From assembly GCF_042679565.1 (NCBI RefSeq), contig NZ_JBHTMY010000002.1, positions 930,001-994,000 of the forward strand: a DNA stretch of 64,000 bases, written 5' to 3'. The notes under the pieces are model-generated. The model did not search any database and was not told where the DNA came from. It saw only the letters and a list, made by a program, of their open reading frames with translations. Below, piece by piece: positions 27,154-35,817 of the stretch (position 1 is its first letter; each line of letters starts with the position of its first letter). The translations under genes were made by a program, and so were the position numbers. The stretch is from Namhaeicola litoreus (GTDB lineage: Bacteria; Bacteroidota; Bacteroidia; Flavobacteriales; Flavobacteriaceae).

Positions 27154-27271
27154 CTGCTCCCGTGCAAGTGTATCAAGTGGTTTTAAACACATCAACTATA
27201 AAAAAAAGATATTAAACTTTTTTACCTCTATGATATATTTGTAAATAACTATTTTAGTCGGGATATCACAC
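27154..27271 (+). repeat. Dispersed intergenic repeat, copy C, with promoter-like site
   Basis: CTGCTCCCGTGCAAGTGTAT through GTGGTTTTAAACACATC, TTTTTTACCTCTATGA and TATATTTG (27234-27241, TAnnTTTG), ending TTTTAGTCGGGATATCACAC. It ends 20 bp before the next start codon, so the promoter-like site is well placed to drive that gene. Confidence 0.75.
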
Positions 27272-27290
27272 TTAAGCACCAATTTATAAA

Positions 27291-29105
27291 ATGAGTCGAA
27301 CAAACATATTCTTATCAACGATAGCTTTAATAGGACTTTTTAGCTGCAATTCAATCAAAAAAGAAAAGGAAGTTCCCCGGGAGATTTCATTAGATTCGTT
27401 ATATCTGGAGTATTTCAATGAACAGCTTGGCTTTGACCCGGTTGGAGCTACCAGATTAGGCTATAATGAATACAACCATTTGTTTGCTAATAATATCAGT
27501 GAGCCGTATTTATTAGAAAAAGCAAATTCTTATCGAGAATGGGAAGCTCGTCTAAAGTTGCTCGACACCTCAAATCTTGACTCAAATGATAAGAATGAAA
27601 TAGCAATTTTAAAATACCTTATTAAGATCGAACAGGAAGGGCTGAAATTAGGGATTCAACCAGGCACCATTTTTACCTATCATCCGCTACATTCCTATCA
27701 TAGAAGTACGCATCACGAATTTGTGAAACTTGCCAAAGGAAATGGCGCACAACCATTTAATTCAAAACAAGACTACGATGATTTTTTAAAACGCTTAAAA
27801 AGTTTTAAGGAATGGTTGGTGACGGCCCAAGAAATTCAGGAAGAAGCGGTGAATACAGATCGAACGTTACCTGAAAAGATTGTGAAAGTAATGATTCCAC
27901 AATTTGACGATTGGACCAGTGAAGATCCAAAGATTAATCCTTTTTACTTTTCGTTAGCTGTAATGCCGAATGCTATAACAAATCAGGACAGCATAGAAAT
28001 TGTTCAAAAATATAATGGATTCATCAAATCAGAATTAATTCCGCAGTTTAAATTCATGCAGTCTTATTTAGAGGATGTGTATTTGCCAAAATCGAAAACA
28101 GAAGATGGAATCTATGCCATATCTGGTGGAAATGAAATCTATGCATATTTGGTAAAATATTGGTCGACCACAGATATTACGCCCCAAGAGGTTTATGAAA
28201 TAGGCTTGCAAGAAGTTGCTCGAATTCGCAAAGAAATGGACTCTATCAAGGATGCCACAGAGTTTAACGGGTCTTTAAGTGAATTTTTTCAATTTGTAAA
28301 TACGGATCAACAATTTTTTCCTTTTACCACAAAACAAGAAATCATCGCGAAACATTATGAGACCCTGGAAAAGATTCAACCCTTACTTGGTTTGAACTTC
28401 GGTGTAAAGCCCAAAACACCTTTTGAGGTTAGGCCTGTTCCAGAAGATTTGGCCAACGCAGCAACCTCCAACTACGATAGTCCATCCATGGATGGTACAA
28501 GACCTGGAATTTTCTATGAAGCCATTCCCGATGTACGGAAGTTTAACAATATAGCGATGGAAATGATGTTTCTTCATGAAGCTATCCCTGGACATCATTT
28601 TCAAATCGCCTTAAACCTTGAATCAGACGAAATACCTTTATATAGGAAAATTGCTGACTTCGGAGCCTTTACGGAAGGATGGGGTCTTTATTGTGAAAGC
28701 TTGGGCAAAGAACTTGGTCTTTATAAAGACCCTTACCAATATCTGGGTAGGTTACAAGGAGAAATGCTTCGTGCAGCAAGATTAGTGGTTGATCCTGGGC
28801 TGCACTATAAAGGTTGGACAAGAGAACAGGCCATTCAATATTTTTTAGATAATATGCCTATTTCCGAGCAAAGTGCTACAGTTCATATAGAAAGGTACAT
28901 GGTTCGCCCGGGACAGGCAATTTCATATAAAATTGGAGAACTTAAGATAAAAGAACTTAGAAAAAGAGCCGAACAACAACTGGGTAATAAATTTATCTTA
29001 AAAGACTTTCACGATTTAATCCTAACAGGAGGCAATGTTCCTTTAAGCATACTAGAAGATAAAGTTGATGAGTGGATTAAAAAAACTGGTGCTAACATCG
29101 AATAA
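27291..29105 (+). CDS. DUF885 family metallopeptidase-like lipoprotein
   Basis: 604 residues with a lipoprotein signal (GLFSC, cysteine near residue 19). The diagnostic zinc motif HEAIPGHHFQ (His429, Glu430, His435) is intact, and FGAFTEGWGLYCESLG follows with the probable third ligand glutamate. DUF885 proteins are long helical metallopeptidase-like enzymes common in marine Bacteroidetes; their peptide substrates are uncharacterised. Lipid anchoring suggests action in the periplasm or at the surface. Single gene, preceded by repeat copy C. Confidence 0.9.
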   Translation: MSRTNIFLSTIALIGLFSCNSIKKEKEVPREISLDSLYLEYFNEQLGFDPVGATRLGYNEYNHLFANNISEPYLLEKANSYREWEARLKLLDTSNLDSNDKNEIAILKYLIKIEQEGLKLGIQPGTIFTYHPLHSYHRSTHHEFVKLAKGNGAQPFNSKQDYDDFLKRLKSFKEWLVTAQEIQEEAVNTDRTLPEKIVKVMIPQFDDWTSEDPKINPFYFSLAVMPNAITNQDSIEIVQKYNGFIKSELIPQFKFMQSYLEDVYLPKSKTEDGIYAISGGNEIYAYLVKYWSTTDITPQEVYEIGLQEVARIRKEMDSIKDATEFNGSLSEFFQFVNTDQQFFPFTTKQEIIAKHYETLEKIQPLLGLNFGVKPKTPFEVRPVPEDLANAATSNYDSPSMDGTRPGIFYEAIPDVRKFNNIAMEMMFLHEAIPGHHFQIALNLESDEIPLYRKIADFGAFTEGWGLYCESLGKELGLYKDPYQYLGRLQGEMLRAARLVVDPGLHYKGWTREQAIQYFLDNMPISEQSATVHIERYMVRPGQAISYKIGELKIKELRKRAEQQLGNKFILKDFHDLILTGGNVPLSILEDKVDEWIKKTGANIE

Positions 29106-29297
29106 AAAAATAGCGATTGTAAGGCTTAAATGAAAGCTAAATAAAGACCTAAAGGTCAGTGATAAACTGAATAGTTCGTCTTAACACGCGCTACTTTTCA
29201 AATACAAGACCCTTAGACGTCATACTGAAAAACGAAACTCATAATAAAACGGGATAGCCGAAAACCGACCAAAGTAGGCATGAAACAAAATGAAAAT

Positions 29298-29816
29298 ATG
29301 AAAAAACTAAGCGACCGACGAACTTTAATGACTCTACTTTTCGTATTAGCTGTAGGTTTCCAAAGTTGTGAAAAAAAACAAAAGGTGGAAACGAAAGAAG
29401 TGAACAAGGAAGTGATTGTTGAATCCGGGAAACCTGAATATTTCCTATTACGGCCTGATGTAGAAAAAGCTTACGGATATTCTCATGCTGTAAAAATTGG
29501 AAATAGCATTAAAATCTCTGGAGCGGTGAGTATGGATGGCGAGGGGAATCCAACTGCAGTGGGAGATATAGAACAGCAGATGAAAAACTGTTACGCTGAT
29601 CTGGAAAAAATATTAAAGCACTATGGTTGCACATTTGACGATGTTGTAAAAGAAGATATTTTTACAACTGATATGGCACAAATGCTTGAAAAATCAGCTT
29701 ACCGAGCTGAAATTTATAAAAACGGATTTCCTACGGGTTCCTGGCTTGAAGTAAAGGGATTAGCATTACCTGAATTTATGGTTGAAATCGAACTAGAGGC
29801 ACATAAATCTGAATAG
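29298..29816 (+). CDS. RidA/YjgF family protein with lipoprotein signal
   Basis: About 172 residues from the ATG at 29298 (an in-frame ATG at 29280 is possible). The lipobox GFQSC lies near residue 23. The rest is a RidA-type domain: YSHAVKIGNSIKISGAVSMD near the start and LPEFMVEIELEAH at the end. Cytosolic RidA destroys reactive enamine and imine intermediates of amino acid metabolism. An exported, lipid-anchored copy is less usual and may have another role. The arginine of the active site is not obvious to me, so catalysis is uncertain. Confidence 0.83.
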   Translation: MKKLSDRRTLMTLLFVLAVGFQSCEKKQKVETKEVNKEVIVESGKPEYFLLRPDVEKAYGYSHAVKIGNSIKISGAVSMDGEGNPTAVGDIEQQMKNCYADLEKILKHYGCTFDDVVKEDIFTTDMAQMLEKSAYRAEIYKNGFPTGSWLEVKGLALPEFMVEIELEAHKSE

Positions 29817-29821
29817 AAGCC

Positions 29822-29946
29822 CCCGCTCCCGCACGATGCTAAAGTGTGGTTTTAAGCATATCAACTATTGAAAATAGGGTTAAATAAACTTCTTAATGTC
29901 TAGTTGTGATGCAAATAAATAATTATTTCAGTGCTGATATAACGCG
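29822..29946 (+). repeat. Dispersed intergenic repeat, copy D (diverged)
   Basis: CCCGCTCCCGC, then GTGGTTTTAAGCATATCAAC, TTATTTCAGTGCTGATATAA. The same order of blocks as copies A-C, but more diverged and without the TATATTTG site. It lies directly between a stop codon and the next start. Confidence 0.65.
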
Positions 29947-29965
29947 TTTTAAGTAATTAAATAAA

Positions 29966-31429
29966 ATGAGAAAGATTTTATTCATCTTACACTTTTTTTT
30001 ATGCTTGAATTGCATTTGTCAAGTTCAGCTAAGTGATTCTCTTTTAAAAGAGGACTTCGACATATTAAAAAATATGGTTTGTGAAGTTTCCCCAAATCTA
30101 AATTCTAAAGAAAGGGAAACACTGTACAATTATCTGAATGAGCGGAGTTTAGAACTTGCCGGAAAAACGATGAGTGCGATTGAGTTTTTCAAATTTTTAA
30201 TGGACACAAAAGCAAACACAAAATTAGATGAACATGGCACGATATCACTCCCCAGCGATATCATGAAAGAAATGCTCGATGATAAAAGCGTTCTTTTCCC
30301 ATTTCCAGTTATGATAATTGACGATAAACTAATTGTAAACCATGAGAGGGCTCAAATTCCATATGGATCTGTTATTACTGAAATCAACGGGATGCCAGTT
30401 GTAGCCATAATCGACAGTATGCTTAAAGAAAAATCAACATATGGGTTACGACGCTTGGAGATCTCCTTTGATGTATTTTTTCTTGTAAAATATGGAGCTC
30501 CCGAATCATTTAAAGTCACTTATGAATTACCAAATTCTGGCGAAACCCAATTTATTGAATTAGACCCTATCGATATTAAGACTAGAGAAAACTTTTATGG
30601 CACTACCATATATCCAATAAATCCTTGGCAATTAAAAAATCTAATAAACACGGATTATTTTAAAGACTCCGATGCATATTATATCCAATTAAATTCGTTT
30701 GATTGGAATGAAAATGTTACTAATGTATATGATGCTTTTGATAAAAAGTTTTCGGACATATTCAAAACTATAAAAAAACAGAAATCAAAGAATTTAATCA
30801 TAGACTTAAGGTATAATGGAGGGGGCAACATCTTGATTCCAGCCTTATTCTATTCTTATATTGCACAAAATGATTTTTATGAAGAAATACATTTTAGTGT
30901 CCCGGATTTTGATTTGCCGTATAAAAATTACATTAAAAAGATTGGTGACAGAGAGGTAAATCAAGACCAAGTGGATGAGTTTATAATAAATTTTCAAAAA
31001 CCTTTTACTAAAAGTAATGGCTATTATGAATTCAATTACGTTAATAATGAACTGCGCAAGCCTAAAAAAAATAACTTTAATGGAAATGTTTATTTAATCA
31101 TTGGCGGAAGAAATATTTCTGGAGCCTCATATTTTACAGCGATCTTTAAAAATTATAACAGAGGACGCATGGTAGGGGAACAAATTGGAGGTTCACATCA
31201 CGAAATAACAGCTGGAAAACAAATTGAATATGAATTGCCAAATACTAAGATTAGGGTTTCATTGCCAATTGGCGTTATTAAATTCTCTCAAGAATTGGAA
31301 AACAATATTCCTGAACAGAAAATAAATCCTGATATTTTGGTGTCAGAAAAGATAAAATACCAATACTTTCTAAAAAAAGAAGATTGGGACCTACAAGAGG
31401 TTTTTCTCTTAATTAAGCAATTCAATTAA
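29966..31429 (+). CDS. S41 family peptidase-like secreted protein
   Basis: 487 residues with a signal peptide (about 1-19, ends NCICQ). A PDZ-like stretch (GSVITEINGMPVVAII) lies near residue 130. NLIIDLRYNGGGN near 275 and GRNISGASYFT with Ser385 are the strand and nucleophile regions of the S41 (C-terminal processing, tricorn-type) peptidase fold. The lysine or histidine partner cannot be placed with certainty. Such flavobacterial proteins are exported endopeptidases of unknown targets. Single gene in the cassette-like run. Confidence 0.8.
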   Translation: MRKILFILHFFLCLNCICQVQLSDSLLKEDFDILKNMVCEVSPNLNSKERETLYNYLNERSLELAGKTMSAIEFFKFLMDTKANTKLDEHGTISLPSDIMKEMLDDKSVLFPFPVMIIDDKLIVNHERAQIPYGSVITEINGMPVVAIIDSMLKEKSTYGLRRLEISFDVFFLVKYGAPESFKVTYELPNSGETQFIELDPIDIKTRENFYGTTIYPINPWQLKNLINTDYFKDSDAYYIQLNSFDWNENVTNVYDAFDKKFSDIFKTIKKQKSKNLIIDLRYNGGGNILIPALFYSYIAQNDFYEEIHFSVPDFDLPYKNYIKKIGDREVNQDQVDEFIINFQKPFTKSNGYYEFNYVNNELRKPKKNNFNGNVYLIIGGRNISGASYFTAIFKNYNRGRMVGEQIGGSHHEITAGKQIEYELPNTKIRVSLPIGVIKFSQELENNIPEQKINPDILVSEKIKYQYFLKKEDWDLQEVFLLIKQFN

Positions 31430-31518
31430 TTTCTAAAACCTTAGCTCTACAAAATTACAAATGAATATCTTGTAATTCATCCCGAGTATACATAACAAAC
31501 CGATAACACAATAATTAA

Positions 31519-32544
31519 ATGGAATTTAAACGAAATACTTTGCTTTATTTTCTTGTGGCATTTCTAATTTTAGGCTGTAAGAACAATGACAAAAACAAAC
31601 CCGACCAAGCATCTAAAATTGTTGAAGCTTATATTTTAGTTAAGGATTGGCCTAAATTACCCGATAATTTCATCTTGGGAAGTCCCACTGGATTAGGACT
31701 TGATAGCAAAGGAAATATAATTGCCTTTCACCGGTCCGGTAGAGTTTGGGAAACAAATCCCATTTCGCATCTTCCGCTTATTACAGAAAATACTATATCA
31801 ACAATAGATTCAAAAACTGGCGAAATTTTAAATGCTTGGGGAAATGATTTGTTTATCATGCCACACGGACTAGAAGTTGATCAACACGATAATATTTGGG
31901 TTACAGATTGTGGACTTCACCAGGTTTTTAAATTTGATGCTGATGGAAATTTATTGTTGACATTGGGCGAAGCAAAAGTTCCAGGCAATGATGCAGGTCA
32001 TTTTAATCTCCCAACAGATGTAGCTGTTTCTGCCGATGGTTCTTTTTATGTAAGCGATGGATATGGGAACAGTCGGGTAGTTAAATTTTCAAAGGATGGA
32101 ACATACCTATTTGAGTGGGGCAAATTTGGAAATAAGGAAGGAGAATTTAATATTCCACACGGAATAGATTTGGATAAGAACGGAAATGTTTATGTAGCAG
32201 ATCGTGAAAACAATAGAATTCAAAAATTTGACGGTGAAGGAAATTTTAATGCTGTTTGGCATAACGAAATAACAGAACAACTCTATTCAGTAATGATCGA
32301 TAATAAGAGAAACCATGTGTTTGGAATAGATTATATGACCGTAAATGATACGGTAGTAAAAGGCTCAGACATTTTTAGATTTGATTTGGAACTAAATCTT
32401 CAATTGCAATTCGGAAGAACAGGATTTTACGATGGTCCAATCTCGAGATATCACGATATACAAATTGATAATGAAGGAAATATATATGTCGGAGATATTT
32501 TAGGTAACCAGATTCAAAAATTCAGATTAAAGACCAGCAAGTAA
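31519..32544 (+). CDS. NHL-repeat lipoprotein, peptidyl-alpha-hydroxyglycine amidating-lyase-like
   Basis: 341 residues with a lipoprotein signal (LILGC). It is a six-bladed beta-propeller of NHL repeats: PHGLEVDQHDNIWVTD, LPTDVAVSADGSFYVSD, IPHGIDLDKNGNVYVAD and RYHDIQIDNEGNIYVGD. The first blade (GSPTGLGLDSKGNIIAFHRS) and overall order resemble the PAL domain of peptide amidating enzymes. Bacterial homologues are usually unassigned; a lyase or a ligand-binding propeller is possible. It is the last gene before the mobile element. Confidence 0.8.
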   Translation: MEFKRNTLLYFLVAFLILGCKNNDKNKPDQASKIVEAYILVKDWPKLPDNFILGSPTGLGLDSKGNIIAFHRSGRVWETNPISHLPLITENTISTIDSKTGEILNAWGNDLFIMPHGLEVDQHDNIWVTDCGLHQVFKFDADGNLLLTLGEAKVPGNDAGHFNLPTDVAVSADGSFYVSDGYGNSRVVKFSKDGTYLFEWGKFGNKEGEFNIPHGIDLDKNGNVYVADRENNRIQKFDGEGNFNAVWHNEITEQLYSVMIDNKRNHVFGIDYMTVNDTVVKGSDIFRFDLELNLQLQFGRTGFYDGPISRYHDIQIDNEGNIYVGDILGNQIQKFRLKTSK

Positions 32545-32765
32545 AAAGCCGGTAAAATAGCGACGCAGGAAGTTGCTTTATTGAGTTAGGACGAGGAAAA
32601 TTCTTTCGTTTGATTTAAAAAACATATAAAGAAAATTCCCGTTTACCTTTAATTTACCAAAGAGTCTCACTTCAAGAAGTCTCAAAGAACAGGGGTTAAA
32701 CTTTTTCTTTCTCTATCACTCATAAAAATCCAGACTTAAAACTTAAAAAATAAGTCTATAGTTTA

Positions 32766-32820
32766 AGTATAGATGAAGTATGGATAGTGTATGGATAAAG
32801 TATGGATAGTGTATGAAAAC
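32766..32820 (+). repeat. Five 11-bp direct repeats (iterons)
   Basis: Units in order: AGTATAGATGA, AGTATGGATAG, TGTATGGATAA, AGTATGGATAG, TGTATGAAAAC. An 18-bp word (AAGTATGGATAGTGTATG) recurs exactly at 32776 and 32798. One unit equals about one helical turn, as expected for an array bound by one protein, such as integrase arm sites or a replication initiator. Confidence 0.75.
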
Positions 32821-32835
32821 CAATCATAAAAATTC

Positions 32836-32877
32836 AAAAAGCGCAAACAATTGTTTATCAATCATTTACGCTTTTTT
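32836..32877 (+). terminator. Bidirectional hairpin near the element's left end
   Basis: AAAAAGCG (32836-32843) pairs with CGCTTTTT (32869-32876), and AAA (32845-32847) with TTT (32865-32867) across one mismatch. A-run and T-run flanks would allow termination on both strands and could insulate the element from upstream transcription. Confidence 0.55.
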
Positions 32878-33047
32878 GAAGTGGAGCTAACGGTAGTGAC
32901 AAGCCACTTTTCGGACCTTTTTAAGCTTGATCAAAAACGTCTGTATACGTATTAAATAAAGGGTTTGTATCTTCTATAAAATCTAAATAAATCTATCCAA
33001 ATCCATCAAAAAATAAAAATTATGGGGATATTATGGGGTTGATTTTA

Positions 33048-33055
33048 TACCTTTG
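33048..33055 (+). promoter_or_regulatory. Putative -7 element of the integrase promoter
   Basis: TACCTTTG matches TAnnTTTG exactly and lies 49 bp before the integrase ATG. No clear TTTG -33 element was found at the usual spacing. Confidence 0.4.
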
Positions 33056-33103
33056 TTTTAGGGGGTTTGTAGACCGGTTTGTACCAGAACCCTCCCCAAG
33101 GTT

Positions 33104-34405
33104 ATGGCAACACTCAATTACATCGTAAAAGGCAAGAAATACTATTCCAATATTCTAGTCCGATTTAAAGACGGTACGAGAAATGATCTCACTGCATCAA
33201 CAGAAATAAAAGTCGATCCTAAAAAATGGAGCAGTACTCGTCAACGGATAAAACAAATCGCCGGCGACACTTCAAAAGATGAAATCAATGTACAACTAGG
33301 TAAACTGGAAGAATTCATTTTGAACCAGTTTAATAACGACCATATGAAAGGGGTCTTTATCGATACCAATTGGCTTAAAAAGAAAATTGCCAAGTTTTTT
33401 AATCGTCCCATCGATGATTTAGCCATTGACCAGATCTATTTTGTTCCCTATGTACAAGGGTTTATTAAAATAGCCCCCACACGACTGGTGAAAGGGAAAA
33501 ATCAGCCCGTGTCCCAAGGAACAATCAAAAAATATAAAAGTACACTGGTCAAGCTTCAGGATTATGAGCGAAAATACAAAACGAAAATTCGATTCACAGA
33601 TCTCGATCTTCACTTCTACGACAAATTTGTGAATATGCTGAGTGTTGAACAAAAAATCAATATGGGTACGGTTGGGCATTATATCAAAACCGTCAAAACC
33701 ATGGCGCGTGAGGCCAAACTTTTAGGTCTTCCGGTCCATGAACATATCAACCATCCGAAATTTTTTGGCCCCACTTCTCAAGCTTTGAGTATTTACTTAA
33801 AAGATGACGAGATCAATACCATCTTCAGTCACAACTTCAAACTGAACGAAAGACTAGACAATGCCCGCGATCTTTTTATCATTGGTCTCAGAACAGGTTT
33901 GCGGATCTCCGATTTTCTTCGCTTGAAAGAAACAAATATAAAAGAGGGTTTTATCGAAATTGAAACTCAGAAAACCGGTCAAACAGTAGTTATCCCTATG
34001 CACCCCCAGGTCAAAGAAATTCTGGAAAAGAGAAATGGTTTTCCCGAGAGTATCTCTGATCAAAAATTCAATTTGTACATCAAAGAAGTCTGTCAAGAAG
34101 CCAAATTAAATGCCATGACAGAGGGAAGTAAGATCAACCCAAAAACGAATCGGAAAGAAAAAGGGATTTATCCCAAATATGAGCTGGTCACTTCTCACAT
34201 CTGCCGAAGAAGTTTTGCCAGTAATCTGTATGGAAAATTGCCCAACCTGGTCATCATGGGCATAACAGGTCACCAAACTGAAGCACAATTCCTGAAATAC
34301 ATCAAGATCACTCCCAAAGAAAATGCAAAAAAATTACAGGAATTCTGGCAAAAGCAATTGGAAGAAAATCAGGTTGAAAAGCTGAATATGAAAGTTGTAA
34401 AATAA
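33104..34405 (+). CDS. Tyrosine recombinase / integrase of a Bacteroidetes integrative element
   Basis: 433 residues. An arm-binding N-terminal domain (about 1-100) and a SAM-like core-binding domain (about 130-220) precede the catalytic domain. The catalytic residues are visible: Arg267 in TGLRISDFLRL, a lysine in ETQKTGQ, His365 and Arg368 in SHICRRSFA, His390 in TGHQTEAQFLKY, and nucleophile Tyr399. This is the integrase type of Bacteroides conjugative transposons and phages, not an IntI integron integrase. It heads the element that ends near 38540. Its last 31 codons are repeated at 35633-35725. Confidence 0.93.
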   Translation: MATLNYIVKGKKYYSNILVRFKDGTRNDLTASTEIKVDPKKWSSTRQRIKQIAGDTSKDEINVQLGKLEEFILNQFNNDHMKGVFIDTNWLKKKIAKFFNRPIDDLAIDQIYFVPYVQGFIKIAPTRLVKGKNQPVSQGTIKKYKSTLVKLQDYERKYKTKIRFTDLDLHFYDKFVNMLSVEQKINMGTVGHYIKTVKTMAREAKLLGLPVHEHINHPKFFGPTSQALSIYLKDDEINTIFSHNFKLNERLDNARDLFIIGLRTGLRISDFLRLKETNIKEGFIEIETQKTGQTVVIPMHPQVKEILEKRNGFPESISDQKFNLYIKEVCQEAKLNAMTEGSKINPKTNRKEKGIYPKYELVTSHICRRSFASNLYGKLPNLVIMGITGHQTEAQFLKYIKITPKENAKKLQEFWQKQLEENQVEKLNMKVVK

Positions 34406-34476
34406 CCTGATCATCACTTGTCCTCATGATCTCATTGTTTTTTTGTCAAGCTAAAGACATACTTTTTATTAAATTA

Positions 34477-34494
34477 GTCAGTTTATATACTGAC
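34477..34494 (+). promoter_or_regulatory. Operator-like dyad upstream of mobile mystery protein A
   Basis: Perfect inverted repeat GTCAGT-TTATAT-ACTGAC, about 70 bp before the ATG of the XRE-type regulator. Related half-words (GTCATACTATAGAC) occur nearer the gene. Autoregulation by the XRE protein is the natural reading. Confidence 0.5.
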
Positions 34495-34563
34495 AAATAA
34501 TTTGTTCATGTCATACTATAGACTTACTTTTACTTGTTAAATGTCAGCTTATACCCTTACATT

Positions 34564-35022
34564 ATGAACCAGAACAAACTTCAACGTGAACAACTAGACC
34601 GCAAGTTGAAAGCCTTCGAAAAAGCGGTGCTCATTACGCCTCCGCCCACCGGTTGGCTCAAAGCGATCCGTGTTTCTTTGGGGATGTCCCTTCAACAGCT
34701 CGCCAATAAATTGTCCATCACCAAACAAAGTGTGCAAGACATTGAAAAACGAGAAAAAGAAGGATCCATTACTTTGAGAACACTCAAAGACGCGGCCAAT
34801 GCATTAGACATGAAACTCGTTTATGCCTTAGTGCCCAAAGACGGCTCCCTTGATGATCTGATCAACAGAAAAGCCAAGGAATTAGCTGCCAACATCGTTG
34901 CCAGAACCTCGAATACCATGAAATTGGAAGACCAGGAAAACTCAGAAAAACGCATAATAAAGGCAATCGAAGAGCGTACTGCTGACATCAAAAATGAAAT
35001 GCCTAAAACGCTATGGGATTAA
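34564..35022 (+). CDS. Mobile mystery protein A (XRE-type helix-turn-helix)
   Basis: About 152 residues from the ATG at 34564 (an upstream TTG is less likely). An XRE helix-turn-helix lies at about 37-90, with MSLQQLANKLSITKQSVQDI. The N-terminus (LDRKLKAFEKAVLITPPPTG, then WLKAIR) is typical of the family named mobile mystery protein A, which always precedes the Fic-domain protein B. The pair behaves genetically like a toxin-antitoxin or regulator-effector module on mobile elements. Its 3' end overlaps the start of B by 10 bp, so the two are translationally coupled. Confidence 0.9.
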   Translation: MNQNKLQREQLDRKLKAFEKAVLITPPPTGWLKAIRVSLGMSLQQLANKLSITKQSVQDIEKREKEGSITLRTLKDAANALDMKLVYALVPKDGSLDDLINRKAKELAANIVARTSNTMKLEDQENSEKRIIKAIEERTADIKNEMPKTLWD

Positions 35023-35609
35023 ACCTGGATTACATCGACGGACAAACACCTATCGATGAGGATGAAAAAGAAGGCCTGCGCATCGAAACCATTTCCACCA
35101 AAGGCGAACTCGATGAATTTGAACAACTCAATATCGAAGAAGCCATGCAATGGATGGTTGGGAAAAAGTTTGTCCCATCTACCATCTTTACTGAAAAATT
35201 CATTTGCGACATCCACCGACGTATGTTTGGAAAAGTATGGACATGGGCAGGTAAATTCAGAGATACCAACAAGAACCTGGGAGTTGATAAACACTTGATT
35301 CCTGTCCAACTAAAAATGCTTTGTGATGATACCTTGTATTGGATAGACCACACATCCTATCCTCCCGATGAAATCGCTATCCGCTTTAAACACCGCTTAG
35401 TTAGTATTCACTGTTTTCCCAATGGAAATGGAAGACATAGCCGACTAATGGCGGATATCATCATTGAAAAATTATTTAATAAAACTGTATTTTCATGGGG
35501 CACAAAAGACCTGTCACAATCCGGACAAGCAAGAGCCCTCTATCTCAAAGCCGTCAAACAGGCTGATTTGGGAAATTATATCCCGCTGATAGAATTCGCC
35601 CGTTCCTGA
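35013..35609 (+). CDS. Mobile mystery protein B (Fic domain)
   Basis: 198 residues. The Fic motif HCFPNGNGRHSR starts at His133 and is complete, so nucleotide transfer to a target is likely. The N-terminus (LNLDYIDGQTPIDEDEKEGL) is typical of mobile mystery protein B. It overlaps protein A by 10 bp. No class II or III inhibitory motif is evident, so A may act as its control, which would make the pair a toxin-antitoxin-like module. The target is unknown. Confidence 0.9.
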   Translation: MGLNLDYIDGQTPIDEDEKEGLRIETISTKGELDEFEQLNIEEAMQWMVGKKFVPSTIFTEKFICDIHRRMFGKVWTWAGKFRDTNKNLGVDKHLIPVQLKMLCDDTLYWIDHTSYPPDEIAIRFKHRLVSIHCFPNGNGRHSRLMADIIIEKLFNKTVFSWGTKDLSQSGQARALYLKAVKQADLGNYIPLIEFARS

Positions 35610-35632
35610 TCCTTTTTATTCAAAAACAAATC

Positions 35633-35725
35633 GCCAAAGAAAATGCAAAAAAATTGCAGGAATTTTGGCAAAAACAACAAGAACAGAATAATTTTGAGCA
35701 ACTTAACATGAAAATTGTTAAATAA
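35633..35725 (+). pseudogene. Second copy of the integrase C-terminal end (31 codons)
   Basis: The frame reads AKENAKKLQEFWQKQQEQ, then FEQLNMKIVK and a stop. It aligns without gaps to the last codons of the integrase at 34313-34405 (PKENAKKLQEFWQKQLEE, then VEKLNMKVVK and stop). The nucleotide copies differ at a number of positions, so the duplication is old or came from a related element. The A/B module is therefore bracketed by two integrase 3' ends. Confidence 0.85.
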
Positions 35726-35817
35726 TTCTTTTTTATTTTAATCGTTTTGTGTTTATTTTGTTATGTCGGAATACGACAAACCTCCTCTGTTTTTTTATGA
35801 ATTAATTTTTTGCAGTA

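Larger units (their letters stand above)
32545..33103. other. Left flank of the mobile element, 559 bp
   Basis: No gene. It holds the 11-bp iterons (32766-32820), a strong hairpin (32836-32877) and the integrase promoter region (33048-33055). Two copies of TTATGGGG-like sequence (33021-33027 and 33031-33038) precede the promoter. No tRNA end and no obvious copy of these sequences at the right border was found. Confidence 0.5.

Noticed and set aside
27030..27215. 61-codon open frame before the DUF885 gene
   Set aside because: It runs into the dispersed repeat and shares its last residues with the frame at 25599-25850, so it reflects repeat sequence, not a gene.
32545..33103. tRNA 3' end as integration site of the mobile element
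   Set aside because: No cloverleaf or tRNA-like 3' end could be recognised, and no matching direct repeat was found near 38540-38776.
33104..34405. Integron integrase (IntI) that would explain the upstream cassette-like run
   Set aside because: The protein has the arm-binding and SAM-like layout of Bacteroides element integrases, and the genes upstream point toward it rather than away from an attI next to it.
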